Assembly: GCA_023433505.1 (NCBI GenBank)
Contig: JAEZCO010000065.1
Coordinates: forward strand, 62,001-126,000
Origin: Bacillota bacterium
GTDB lineage: Bacteria; Bacillota; Clostridia; Acetivibrionales; DTU013
Direction: 5' to 3'
DNA length: 64,000 nt
Part shown: positions 52,758 to 61,656 of the stretch, one piece after another
Layout: each line of letters starts with the position of its first letter
Position numbering within the stretch: position 1 is the first letter of the stretch
Notes under the pieces: generated by a model
Told to the model about the DNA's origin: nothing
Seen by the model: the letters and a program-made list of their open reading frames with translations, nothing else
The model's database searches: none
Made by a program: the position numbers and the translations under genes

Positions 52758-53732
52758 TCAGAACATCTCTTTGACTGCCTTCACAATTTTGTCCACGCTG
52801 GGGAGTACGAAATTTTCCAGGTCCGGTGCAAAGGGTGCGGGACAATCAAGACTGCCCAGCCTCTTTACCGGCGCATCCAGATAATCAAAGGCCTTGTCGG
52901 CGATAACCGCCGCTACCTCGGCAGCAATGCTGCATGTCAGCCAGGTTTCCTGCAGGCATAACGCCCGGTTGGTCTTTTTGACAGAGTTGACGATGGTCTC
53001 GGTATCCATGGGCTTTATTGATCTTAAGTCTACAATCTCAACGTCTATGCCGTCCTTTTCAAGGATTTTAGCCGCGTCCAGCGCCATATTCACCATGTTG
53101 GAATGGGTGATAATGGACAAATCCTTTCCGGCGCGTTTTATGTCCGCTTTTCCCAGCGGGATCACAAAATCCGGATCCTCGGTGACTTCGCCTTCCATCT
53201 GGTAGCACTGGCGGTGTTCGAACACCAGCACGGGGTTATTATCCCGGATGGCCGCCTTGATGAGGCCTTTTGCATCCTGTGGGTTCGAAGGCGCTATCAG
53301 CTTCAAGCCGGGGACAAAGGCGAACCAGGAATCCCACATGTGTGAATGCTGCGCAGCTGCCGACCCGTAACCGCCGCTGGGCAGCCGCATAACCATGGGT
53401 ATACTCAGCGTGCCGCCAAACATGTAGCGCATATTTGCCGCCTGGTTTACCAATTGGTCACTGGCGATGGTTACCCAGTCTCCGAACTGGAGCTCTACGA
53501 TGGGCCGCAGGCCAGTGGCGGCAGCGCCAACCGCCGCACCGGTATAACCGGCTTCTGCAATCGGCATGTTCATGATCCTTTCAGGCCCGAATTCCTCCAC
53601 CATCCCTTTGGAGACGCCGAAGGCTCCTCCGTAGCCTGCGATATCCAGGCCCATGAAGATGACGTTGTTATCGCGCCTCATTTCTTCGGATATCCCTATA
53701 TTTAAAGCTTTTGAATATGTCATTTTGCTCAT
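52758..53732 (-). CDS. 2-oxoacid/acetoin dehydrogenase E1 beta
   Basis: This subunit forms, with E1 alpha, the thiamine-diphosphate decarboxylase of the complex. The 324 residues match AcoB/PdhB. They begin MTYSKALNIGISEEMRRD and include FGVSKGM, MPIAEAGYTG (the glutamate that activates thiamine) and the C-terminal transketolase domain. GGGAGG precedes the ATG. It is flanked by E1 alpha upstream and E2 downstream, the standard order. Confidence 0.95.
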   Translation of the reverse strand: MSKMTYSKALNIGISEEMRRDNNVIFMGLDIAGYGGAFGVSKGMVEEFGPERIMNMPIAEAGYTGAAVGAAATGLRPIVELQFGDWVTIASDQLVNQAANMRYMFGGTLSIPMVMRLPSGGYGSAAAQHSHMWDSWFAFVPGLKLIAPSNPQDAKGLIKAAIRDNNPVLVFEHRQCYQMEGEVTEDPDFVIPLGKADIKRAGKDLSIITHSNMVNMALDAAKILEKDGIDVEIVDLRSIKPMDTETIVNSVKKTNRALCLQETWLTCSIAAEVAAVIADKAFDYLDAPVKRLGSLDCPAPFAPDLENFVLPSVDKIVKAVKEMF

Positions 53733-53798
53733 AAAAAATCCTCCCGTTACAGTAAATTCAGAAACTCAAATCCCTTGCCACCGTCATTTCATCCGGCT

Positions 53799-54755
53799 CT
53801 AGTCTGCGTAAATATCGTCCAGCGCACTTTCCGGCCTGGGTTTAGGGCTCTTCTCAGCAAAGTCCACCGCCGCTTCGACCTCATCTTCGACTTCCTTCCG
53901 GATCGCCTTCAAACCGGCTTCATCCAGAACTCCTTCGCTGATCAGCTTTTCATGGTATCTCTTTATGGGATCCTTTGCCTTCCATTCACGCACTTCTTCC
54001 TTCGGCCGGTAAGTATCCGGCTCGCCGGTGAAATGGGTATAGTGCCTGTAAGTCTTGCACTCTATGAGTGTGGGACCTTCGCCTCTTCTTCCCCTGTCGG
54101 CGGCTTCCTTCACGGCATTGTAAACAGCTTCCACATCGTTCCCGTCAACAATGATTCCGGGCATGTCGTAAGCCTTTCCACGTTCTGCAATATCCTTCAG
54201 CTTCCTTACATCGGTCTGTCTTGTACCGACGCCGTACAGGTTGTTCTCGCAAACATAAACGGCCGGCAGATTAAAGGCCGCAGCGATATTCAATGCCTCG
54301 TGGAAAGTGCCCTGGTTGCTGGCGCCGTCGCCGAAGAAGCAAACTGCTACCTTCCCGTTCTTTTGATACTTGGCGCTTAAGGCCGCACCTGTGGCTATTG
54401 GAATTCCTGCGCCCACGATGCCGTTGGCGCCCAGCATACCCAGCTCGGGAGCGGCGATGTGCATTGATCCGCCTCTGGCCTTGCAATAGCCGGTCTCTTT
54501 TGCAAACAGCTCCGCCATAGCCCTTTTGAGTTCTCCGCCCTTTGCAATCAAGTGACCGTGGCCTCTATGGGTGCTGGTAATATAGTCCTCCGTATTGATT
54601 GCAGAACATGCGCCCACCGCCACGGCTTCTTCCCCTACATAAAGGTGGAAAAATCCCGGCAGCCTGCCCTCCATGTCCAGCGTCCTTACCTTTTCTTCAA
54701 ATAACCTGATCTTCCACATATCCTTGTATAACTTCTTTTTTAAACCGATGTCCAT
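53799..54755 (-). CDS. 2-oxoacid/acetoin dehydrogenase E1 alpha
   Basis: The 318 residues carry the thiamine-diphosphate motif GDGASNQGTFHEALNIAA and ENNLYGVGTR, close to AcoA/PdhA. The ATG at 54755 is preceded by AGGAGGG; an upstream in-frame ATG at 54806 adds a sequence with no counterpart in the family. It begins the complex genes within operon C, after the isomerase-like gene. Acetoin and pyruvate enzymes of this size cannot be told apart by eye, so no specific symbol is given. Confidence 0.95.
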   Translation of the reverse strand: MDIGLKKKLYKDMWKIRLFEEKVRTLDMEGRLPGFFHLYVGEEAVAVGACSAINTEDYITSTHRGHGHLIAKGGELKRAMAELFAKETGYCKARGGSMHIAAPELGMLGANGIVGAGIPIATGAALSAKYQKNGKVAVCFFGDGASNQGTFHEALNIAAAFNLPAVYVCENNLYGVGTRQTDVRKLKDIAERGKAYDMPGIIVDGNDVEAVYNAVKEAADRGRRGEGPTLIECKTYRHYTHFTGEPDTYRPKEEVREWKAKDPIKRYHEKLISEGVLDEAGLKAIRKEVEDEVEAAVDFAEKSPKPRPESALDDIYAD

Positions 54756-54814
54756 AATAACCCTCCTAATAAGATTTAGCATCTGCCCTTGATTTGGTGC
54801 ATTCACTGCCGGCT

Positions 54815-55600
54815 CTATGCTATTTCATTGAATACCTTCTTCAATACCTCTTCGGAATCTCCCGTAGGTTCAAACTCAAAGCCCACCACGCCTGGATAAT
54901 CAAGCTCCCGCAAAACCTTGAATATGTTCCTGTAGTTGATTTCCCCCGTCCCCGGCTCATGCCTTCCCGGAACGTCGGCGACGTGAACATATCCGATGGC
55001 ATCCATATTATCCTTTAAGGTCTGAATGATATTTCCTTCCATGATCTGCATATGGTAAATATCGTACAGGGCCTTGATGTTGGGCGACCCAATCTCTCTG
55101 ACAAGGTCGAATGCCGGTTTGGAATGGCTCAGGTAATACCCCTTGTGGTCCACATAAATATTCAGCGGCTCGATCACCAGTGTAATCCCGGCTTCTTCGG
55201 CTACAGGCTTCAACGTGTTTAATACCTTCCGGATGCTTGCGATTTTCTCTTCCTCAGAGATGGAATAAGGCGGTTCAAGAACAGTCCTGTCCTCCTGAAG
55301 AATGTCCGTCATAAGGAACAGGTGCTTGGCGCCAACCTTTTTCGCCGCTTCCACCGACTTTTTCACCCCGGCGATATAAAGCTCGTTATCTTTCGGGTCA
55401 ATCATCCTTCCTTCAATATTTCCTTGAAATACGGCGACTTCCAGCCCGGTTTCATCCAAGGCCTTTTTTAAGCCGTCCAGATCCTTGGGCTGCCAAAGCC
55501 AGAATTCCACCGCCTGGAAACCTGCTTTCCGGGCCTTGTAAACCCTTTCAACAAGATCGGCCTCCTGGAACAGCATTTCTATGCACGCAGAATACTTCAT
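54815..55600 (-). CDS. Hydroxypyruvate-isomerase-like sugar isomerase
   Basis: A 261-residue TIM barrel of the xylose-isomerase-like/AP-endonuclease-2 fold. The metal ligands are visible in VIEPLN, LYDIYHMQ, HVADVPGRHEPGTGEINY and GFEFEP. The GRHEPGTGEI motif is characteristic of the hydroxypyruvate isomerase (Hyi) group, but related members act on keto-sugars. AGGAGGG precedes the ATG. It lies between the Gfo/Idh oxidoreductase and E1 alpha, consistent with isomerising the oxidised sugar. Confidence 0.9.
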   Translation of the reverse strand: MKYSACIEMLFQEADLVERVYKARKAGFQAVEFWLWQPKDLDGLKKALDETGLEVAVFQGNIEGRMIDPKDNELYIAGVKKSVEAAKKVGAKHLFLMTDILQEDRTVLEPPYSISEEEKIASIRKVLNTLKPVAEEAGITLVIEPLNIYVDHKGYYLSHSKPAFDLVREIGSPNIKALYDIYHMQIMEGNIIQTLKDNMDAIGYVHVADVPGRHEPGTGEINYRNIFKVLRELDYPGVVGFEFEPTGDSEEVLKKVFNEIA

Positions 55601-55661
55601 CCCTAAACCCTCCTAAAATTTTAATTAGTTGAAATTGAATCCTTCTCGAAATAATCCGGAC

Positions 55662-56816
55662 TTACTTTATGCTCATCCACTGCCTTTTCTCGCTGCTTTC
55701 GAGAATCGTCTCGATCAGCCTCATACTGAAATGTCCGTCTGCAAAGGTTGCAAAATCACAGGGGTCCTTTCCTGGGACCTTGCCATCCCGGATAAAGCCA
55801 TAATAGGACTTCATGATGTTGGCCATGGCGTCGTTGTGCCCTTCGGGATGGCCTGCCGGAAGATGGGTATACTGTTTGATATTATCGGGCATAAAATTGG
55901 GATTCCTCAAGATGTGCTGGTTCGGCTTATCCTTGTATCCCATCCACATCTGGTCGGCCTCTTCCTGATTCCAATACATGGAGGCCTTCTCGCCGTCTAT
56001 TTCCATACGGATGGCGCATTTTCTTCCCGCACTGACTTCGGAACAGCAGTACGTTCCATGGATGCCGTTATCCATCTTGAACATCACCGCTCCATAATCT
56101 TCCGTGTCGATGACCTTGTCTTCATATTGCCCGCTGCTATTTACGGAAAAGGCCTCCACCTGTCCTACCGGCGCTTTCCTTACAGGAATGGTAGTCACCA
56201 GATCCGCACATACCTCCGTAATCCTGCCCCCGGTAATAAACTGGGCCAGGTCCATCCAGTGGGAACCGATATCGGCTACACATCTGGATTTACCGCTGAT
56301 CTGTGAGTCCATCCTCCAGTTATAGTCGGTTTCATACAGCAGCCAATCCTGCAGATATGCTCCGTGGATCAGTCTCGGTTTTCCGATTTCACCGGAACGT
56401 ACCTTTTCCCTCATTTCCAGTACCAGTGGATTCATTCTGTAGACAAAATCAACTCCGGCGACGATTTTGGGGTTTTCCGCCAGAAGCTCCAGCAATCCCT
56501 CGGATTCCTTGCTGCTTTTGCAAAGCGGTTTTTCAGAGAAGATGTGCTTTCCGGCCTTAATTACCTTTTCGTTGATTTCCCTGTGGAGATGATTGGGCGT
56601 GCAGTTATGTACCACCTGAACCTCTTCGTCCGCCAGCATTCCCTCTACTGTGGCATAGCACTTCGGTATGAAGTACTTCTCTGCTTTTTGTCTGGCAAGC
56701 TCGTAGTTTACATCTACGGTACCGAGGATATCAACAAATCCGACTCTCCGGAGTGCGTCTATCTGGTTTGCGCTGACATACCCCATACCTACGATTGCAC
56801 ACTTGATTTTCTGCAT
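55662..56816 (-). CDS. Gfo/Idh/MocA-family oxidoreductase
   Basis: The 384 residues have an N-terminal Rossmann domain (KIKCAIVGMGYVSANQ) and the EKPL motif whose lysine is catalytic. The C-terminal alpha/beta domain contains GKSRCVADIGSHWMDLAQ, with the conserved Asp and His. The family oxidises sugars, inositols or glycosides, often at C3, with NAD(P). The ATG at 56816 has GGAGGC 6 bases upstream; the ATG at 56834 lacks one. It is the first gene after the operator-controlled promoter, so it is the probable committed step of this part of operon C. Confidence 0.93.
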   Translation of the reverse strand: MQKIKCAIVGMGYVSANQIDALRRVGFVDILGTVDVNYELARQKAEKYFIPKCYATVEGMLADEEVQVVHNCTPNHLHREINEKVIKAGKHIFSEKPLCKSSKESEGLLELLAENPKIVAGVDFVYRMNPLVLEMREKVRSGEIGKPRLIHGAYLQDWLLYETDYNWRMDSQISGKSRCVADIGSHWMDLAQFITGGRITEVCADLVTTIPVRKAPVGQVEAFSVNSSGQYEDKVIDTEDYGAVMFKMDNGIHGTYCCSEVSAGRKCAIRMEIDGEKASMYWNQEEADQMWMGYKDKPNQHILRNPNFMPDNIKQYTHLPAGHPEGHNDAMANIMKSYYGFIRDGKVPGKDPCDFATFADGHFSMRLIETILESSEKRQWMSIK

Positions 56817-56850
56817 TCCTTTGCCTCCATCCAATACGCTAATTACGTTT

Positions 56851-56866
56851 TTGAAAACGTTTCGAT
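56851..56866. promoter_or_regulatory. LacI/CcpA-like operator
   Basis: The near-palindrome TTGAAAACGTTTCGAT has the central CG and fits the catabolite-responsive (cre) consensus with one mismatch. It lies 8 bases downstream of the -10, over the predicted transcription start. That position suits repression by CcpA or by the LacI-family protein encoded at 63161-64000. Confidence 0.65.
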
Positions 56867-56874
56867 TCTTTTTT

Positions 56875-56904
56875 ATTTTAGCACCGCCGCGGCTTTCCTG
56901 TCAA
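56875..56904 (-). promoter_or_regulatory. Sigma-A type promoter of the Gfo/Idh-dehydrogenase operon
   Basis: TTGACA (56904-56899), an 18-base spacer and TAAAAT (56880-56875) on the minus strand form a strong promoter. The operator lies at its start point. Confidence 0.78.
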
Positions 56905-56920
56905 TTGCATTTTGCCGCGG
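56887..56920. repeat. 7-bp inverted repeat around the -35 element
   Basis: CCGCGGC (56887-56893) and GCCGCGG (56914-56920) flank the -35 of the Gfo/Idh promoter. They could be a second regulator site or a read-through hairpin from the gene upstream. Confidence 0.4.
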
Positions 56921-56961
56921 CTTTAAAGGATAATGCCGGAAAGGTAAGATAACAGCAAATG

Positions 56962-58521
56962 CTATGCCAAATCAGGGACATATTCAATATCCCTGTAATA
57001 AATGCATCCGCGGCTTTCAGTAGGCCTTGTATCCATTTCCGTAGTATAGACTCCACTGTCCGCAGGGAATGTAATGTACCTGGAGCGCCGATTGGAAAAC
57101 CTCCAGTAACCGGGTTCGGAGGTAGCCGTATCACAGCTCCGGACAGAATTGAACACCGCCTCCGTACCCTTGCAGGCATAATACAATTGAGGTTCTTCCC
57201 CTGTCGTTACGGAAACCGTATATTCAATGCCTGCTTTAATACTCACCGGTACCGGCAGTGTATAAACAAACCATTCATTGCTGCCTGAAATATCCATCTC
57301 ATAAGGTCCGCCTATACAGGCATTGTCCAGGTTTCTCCAGATCCTTGCCGTATGCCGGCCCTTTTCACCGCTTACTGCGTAGACGGATATGGCCTTAAGC
57401 TTCCCGGACGCCCTGGGTATGAACACCTGCCCAAGCTCGTAGGACCTGGAACCACTATATTTGTCCGCACAATAGCTGTGAAGGTATCTTCCCCATATAC
57501 TCTCGGCGCCATCGGTCCAGATGCCCTTTGCAACATCAAGCTTCCATTGGTTGCGCCAATTCAAGGTGATGGACGCACCATTGAACTCCAACGGCAGGAA
57601 CAACAATCTGGAATCCACCTGGAAGACCTGGTCCCCGGCTGCATTTGCCCAGGCGTCCGCGCAAAAAACGTATGTAGTACCTTTACTGCCTGTGATCTTT
57701 ACCGTTTTGGAATGCTGGGATTCAAAGGTTCTTGTGCCCGTAGGCGGGTTACAGATAAAGGTCTTGTTTTCCCATGGGCCCTTTATGCTTGAGGACGTGT
57801 AGTAAAAATTATCATTATTGTTATATCCGGTTAAACCGGAAGCGATCATATAATAGATACCGTCCTTGAAAATGAAATCGATTGCCTCGATGAGAAGATC
57901 GGTATCAACCTTGGTGCCTTCCGCCAAATTATAATAATCCTGATCCAGCGCATAGATCCATACATGAAAGTCGTTGAAAATGGATGTGCCGGCAAAATAG
58001 ACGGTCCCGTCGGTGTCCTTGAACAAGGTGCCATCCCCTCCGACATATTTGCCTTCGTCTTCCGGGTCGGGACAGGGCATATATTTTTTGAATATGAAAT
58101 TCCCTGTTGGCGAGCTGCTGGTAAAACAAGCCATCCTGCAGTCGCTTACATCCTCTCTTAAAAACTTGGCCAACATTACATACTCATTGTTTTTTTCATT
58201 ATATATCACATGCGGCCTTGCGATTACCCAGCCATCCTTTCCCCACTCAACCATAAGGTCATGGGTAATTACATTTCCTTCAAAGTGCCAATCGGAGAAA
58301 TTTTTTGTCGACCAGCAGCTTATATTTCGAAAAGTGTAAGGTTCATCCATATGATAGCTGCCGATATCTTCACCGTAAAGATAATACTTGTCTCCAAACC
58401 TGCATATGTCGGGAGAATGGCATTGCATCCTGTTTCCATTCCCGTCATAGATCATTTTTCCGGTATCAATAACCGCCCATGAGCTTTTCTTCGCTTCACC
58501 CCACGATAATTTACTTTGCAT
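56962..58521 (-). CDS. GH43-like beta-propeller protein with C-terminal DUF4082
   Basis: The 519 residues open with a five-bladed-propeller-like domain resembling the GH43 subfamily of exo-beta-1,3-galactanases. Visible motifs are DGNGNRMQCHSPDI, KYYLYGEDIG, ARPHVIYNEKNNEYVM, GGDGTLFKDTDG and ITGSKGTTYVF. Residues ~385-500 match the DUF4082 beta-sandwich (LGQVFIPRASGKLKAISVY, PVSIKAGIEYTVSV). There is no signal peptide, unlike secreted galactanases. The ATG at 58521 has AGGAGG 8 bases upstream. It stands between the isomerase-like gene and the Gfo/Idh promoter. It may release a terminal sugar from a glycoside, but the catalytic acids cannot be fixed by eye. Confidence 0.8.
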   Translation of the reverse strand: MQSKLSWGEAKKSSWAVIDTGKMIYDGNGNRMQCHSPDICRFGDKYYLYGEDIGSYHMDEPYTFRNISCWSTKNFSDWHFEGNVITHDLMVEWGKDGWVIARPHVIYNEKNNEYVMLAKFLREDVSDCRMACFTSSSPTGNFIFKKYMPCPDPEDEGKYVGGDGTLFKDTDGTVYFAGTSIFNDFHVWIYALDQDYYNLAEGTKVDTDLLIEAIDFIFKDGIYYMIASGLTGYNNNDNFYYTSSSIKGPWENKTFICNPPTGTRTFESQHSKTVKITGSKGTTYVFCADAWANAAGDQVFQVDSRLLFLPLEFNGASITLNWRNQWKLDVAKGIWTDGAESIWGRYLHSYCADKYSGSRSYELGQVFIPRASGKLKAISVYAVSGEKGRHTARIWRNLDNACIGGPYEMDISGSNEWFVYTLPVPVSIKAGIEYTVSVTTGEEPQLYYACKGTEAVFNSVRSCDTATSEPGYWRFSNRRSRYITFPADSGVYTTEMDTRPTESRGCIYYRDIEYVPDLA

Positions 58522-58852
58522 TCCCTTTTCCTCCTGTTCACTATCTGTAATCATAATATGATATTTATTCTATGCGCATGCAGACTTAAGCGTAGCCTTC
58601 TACACAGAAAAAGGACTGTCCCAAAAATAATTTTGAAACAGCAGCTTCTTCCATCATTCCATTGCAGCCTCCCTCCACCTGTTCATCGGTTTTGGAATTC
58701 ATAAGGATTTTGGCTTCACGTTCGGTGAATATCTTGTTACCTCCGCCCTTTTTTGCTATGCAATAGGACCGTCCTCGGAGGTCGTAAAAATATCAAAGAT
58801 TACTCAGAAACCTTCACTTCAAGGGCATTTGCACCTGGGATGCATCAGGCAA
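58522..58852. other. 331-base gap with a decayed reading frame
   Basis: No intact gene is seen. On the minus strand a frame ends at 58586 and contains NKIFTEREAKILMNSKTDE, without a start codon preceded by a ribosome site. An imperfect GGACTGTCCC-type sequence (58613-58622) recalls ends of some insertion sequences, but no second end is present. The GH43-like gene's own promoter was not found. Confidence 0.35.
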
Positions 58853-60235
58853 TCACCGGTCGTCAAACTCCAATTCATTGATATATTTGCATGCCTCCTC
58901 CAGTACTTCCGAATACTGGCCGTAAAGGCATGCAACATGGTGGATGTAGGGTCCGTAAATGACCTTTTTTTCGACCCTGCCCCAATTCTCAAACTCAACC
59001 CACACATAGGTGTTTTGGGTAAACGGCCCGGCGATGGTTTTGCAGTTTTCTGCAAGGAGCTTATACTTTCCGTTATCACCGTCAAACCTGACAACCGTTA
59101 TTTCGCCTTCCTTCAACCTCCAATGGCACATCCCCGGCTCAAAGTCGGGCAAAATCCAGTGAGAGCCAAGATGCCCTTTGGCATCCGGAGCCTTCAGACT
59201 TAAAGGAAATGCATCATGCCAGAGAAGAACCCCATTGTCATTCTCCGGATGGCGCACGGTAATATCCGCAAAAAAGGACGGTGCTGCGTTTAAGCCGGCA
59301 GCTTCAGCTATAATGGCGCTCACAGCGCCATGGATATCGCTTTCGCAAATGCAGGGTATCCCCATATCGGACACCTCTGCCTGCGCAAAGCTTACACATG
59401 CCCCAAGCTCCTCGATAATCGACATAAAGGATTCGATCGCAATCGCCGAAAGGTTGTTATCCGTCCCAAACCGATAGATCACATCCCTTAAGGCCAATAC
59501 ATTGATCATCCCCTTCTCTGGCATGGCAGACAAATCAATCCTTTTGGCGTATTCCGCTATTTCGGCCACATACTTTTCCTTGTGCTTTTCCGCAGCTTCT
59601 TTTGTCAATCGGATTGCTTTCGATAAATCCATAGGCAGTATCTCAATGCCGAATTTTTGCAGCAGGTCGCTTTCGTCAATAATGGTACTCCAGAAAAAAT
59701 CGATCCTGTTCCCTACGATGCCTATCTTGGCGCCTTTCAGCCTTTTTACAACATTGGCGGCCCGGAGGAAGCGGTCAAGTCCCTTTTCAAAAGCTTCGTC
59801 CTCCATATCACAGTTCTCAATGTACGTAAAGGGCACACCTAATTTACCAAGCACCTTGCTCGAAGCAAACATTCCGCACAGTGAGTCCCGCAGACGTGTT
59901 CCGTCCTCAAGGGGAGCTTTGTCCCGCGGTCCCCAAAGCAGCGTCGGCACACCCAGTTTTTTGGCAATCATCCCTGCTGCGCTTTCCGTCCCAAAATTGC
60001 AGTGCGGGATAAAAAGGCAGTTTATTTCCTGCGCCTTGAGAAATTGCACGACGGGTTCTATATCGTCATAGCCTCTGACAATGCCATCACATAGGACACT
60101 GTCAATTCCTATGTATTGAAGCCCCATCGCCTCCATCTTCTTTTCGAGCTGGGCCTTATAAACCTTTGCATCCTCATGGCTGAATACAAATTTTCCGATT
60201 GGGCAAAATCCAACCTTTACAGCGTTATACAACAT
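58853..60235 (-). CDS. L-fucose/arabinose-isomerase-like protein
   Basis: The 460 residues resemble the fucose-isomerase superfamily. They have a Rossmann-like N-terminal region (KVGFCPIGKFVFSHED, LFIPHCNFGTES) and a later part with GIPCICESDIHGAVSA and NDNGVLLWHDAFPLSL. That part supplies metal-binding Glu/Asp/His residues in fucose isomerases. These distant members are often of unknown substrate. The ATG at 60235 has AAGGAG 6 bases upstream, 10 bases after the ceramidase-like gene. It probably interconverts an aldose and ketose before phosphorylation by the FGGY kinase. Confidence 0.85.
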   Translation of the reverse strand: MLYNAVKVGFCPIGKFVFSHEDAKVYKAQLEKKMEAMGLQYIGIDSVLCDGIVRGYDDIEPVVQFLKAQEINCLFIPHCNFGTESAAGMIAKKLGVPTLLWGPRDKAPLEDGTRLRDSLCGMFASSKVLGKLGVPFTYIENCDMEDEAFEKGLDRFLRAANVVKRLKGAKIGIVGNRIDFFWSTIIDESDLLQKFGIEILPMDLSKAIRLTKEAAEKHKEKYVAEIAEYAKRIDLSAMPEKGMINVLALRDVIYRFGTDNNLSAIAIESFMSIIEELGACVSFAQAEVSDMGIPCICESDIHGAVSAIIAEAAGLNAAPSFFADITVRHPENDNGVLLWHDAFPLSLKAPDAKGHLGSHWILPDFEPGMCHWRLKEGEITVVRFDGDNGKYKLLAENCKTIAGPFTQNTYVWVEFENWGRVEKKVIYGPYIHHVACLYGQYSEVLEEACKYINELEFDDR

Positions 60236-60245
60236 ATTCTTCTCC

Positions 60246-61577
60246 TTAGTCCACCCGTATCTCATTTAATAGCTTAACAGCTTTCTCAACAATGGTTTGC
60301 GCACTTCCGGGACCCAGCATTGAGGTATCCGTCTCATAGCCTCCGGCCTCCAGCGCATCAGCGGTATAAACATATCCCGGAGCCACTCCGTTTGACAGGC
60401 TGATCACAAAAGTTTCGGCAAAGGGGGACCTTCTCTTTATTTCACGTCCGACCTCAACAAAGGCTTCCCCCTGCAAACATACAATTCTGGCATTTCCTAT
60501 CCCTATTGCCTGTATTTCATAGGGAAGCTCATCGGTTAGCAAACTGGGTTTAATCCCTTTCTCCTGAAGTATTATATAGCCCAGAATGTCCTCGGCCCCT
60601 AAGAGCTTGAGCTCTGCATTCCTTATCTCAATATACGAGCCGTTGGAAGCCTGAAGCAGCGCAAGCTTTTGTTCCGCTTCTTTTACGTTGTTTACGGCAG
60701 TCTCCTTGTCGATATATTCTCTCAGGGGCAGCTCGGTTTCAATGGATTGAATCGATAAACCGGCTTCCTCCGACAAACTCATCCTGTCAAGAACCCGCCC
60801 GACTTCAACGCCAAGGGTGGTCCCTATCCTGGATGCTTCCTCAAAGTTCTGCCCATCCCGGAAATACCGGGTGCTCTGGTTACCTGACGTCCCCTGGGAA
60901 AACAGCGTAATCATCCCCGGTTTTGCCCATTTCAGGTATTTCCTGATATATGCGGGATAATCGGCACTGACCAGCGTATTATCCGAATGAAGGACGGTCG
61001 GGTGAAGTGCGTAGCAAACAAGACATCCCCTCCAGTTCCCATTCGTATCCTTCACGCCAAGGACGCATACCTCCTTGTCGGCAGCCCCGCCCGGGTCCCT
61101 GCGGTTGCCTCCTACGCCCTGTTCGCCGCCGCAGGTTCCCTTGCTTACGCCGATTTGCGCGTCGAAGGGGCTGCTGCAAGCTTCAACGGCCATCGAAACC
61201 AGCCTGCCATCCAGCCAGGATATATATGCGCCGTCTGTAGTCAAGCCCTTCTCGAGGGCTTCAAGATCAAGCCTTCCCGAGGTCCATGGCGCCGAATGCG
61301 TGTGCGAGCAGCATATCACAATGTTTCCGGGAAGGATTCCCGTTTTGTCGGAAATTTGTTTTCTCAGACTGCGCACATATTTCTTTGAATACATCAAAAG
61401 GTCCATGGCCACGATCACCAGCTTTGTTTTCCCGTTGTCAAGATATATGCAGCTGGCATAAAGCGGATCATGAACCCCCGTATTATGCCGCGGGCAATGC
61501 GGATAACCTGCCAGCTCCACTCCTTTTTCCGGTGAAATATCAATAATGGATACTCCTGCTTTAAGTTTATTTGACAT
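60246..61577 (-). CDS. Neutral/alkaline ceramidase-like hydrolase
   Basis: The 443 residues match the N-terminal domain of neutral ceramidases: AGVSIIDISPEKGVELAGY at the start, then AMDLLMYSK and ICCSHTHSAP, whose histidines bind zinc. The C-terminal immunoglobulin-like domain of true ceramidases is absent, and there is no signal peptide. Ceramide is thus an unlikely substrate. Short forms like this occur in sugar operons of Bacillota and may hydrolyse an amide or ester on a sugar. AAAGGC stands before the ATG. It lies between the kinase and isomerase-like genes. Confidence 0.85.
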   Translation of the reverse strand: MSNKLKAGVSIIDISPEKGVELAGYPHCPRHNTGVHDPLYASCIYLDNGKTKLVIVAMDLLMYSKKYVRSLRKQISDKTGILPGNIVICCSHTHSAPWTSGRLDLEALEKGLTTDGAYISWLDGRLVSMAVEACSSPFDAQIGVSKGTCGGEQGVGGNRRDPGGAADKEVCVLGVKDTNGNWRGCLVCYALHPTVLHSDNTLVSADYPAYIRKYLKWAKPGMITLFSQGTSGNQSTRYFRDGQNFEEASRIGTTLGVEVGRVLDRMSLSEEAGLSIQSIETELPLREYIDKETAVNNVKEAEQKLALLQASNGSYIEIRNAELKLLGAEDILGYIILQEKGIKPSLLTDELPYEIQAIGIGNARIVCLQGEAFVEVGREIKRRSPFAETFVISLSNGVAPGYVYTADALEAGGYETDTSMLGPGSAQTIVEKAVKLLNEIRVD

Positions 61578-61656
61578 GTGACTTGCCTTTCTGTAATTTA
61601 TTTTTTGGTTTCGCTTATAATTGAATACGGACAGGGAACCGTTGAGTCAGCCATTG

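Noticed and set aside
58612..58626. Insertion sequence terminal inverted repeat
   Set aside because: Only one short, imperfect end-like motif is present, with no partner end, target duplication or transposase gene, so it is not listed as a mobile element.
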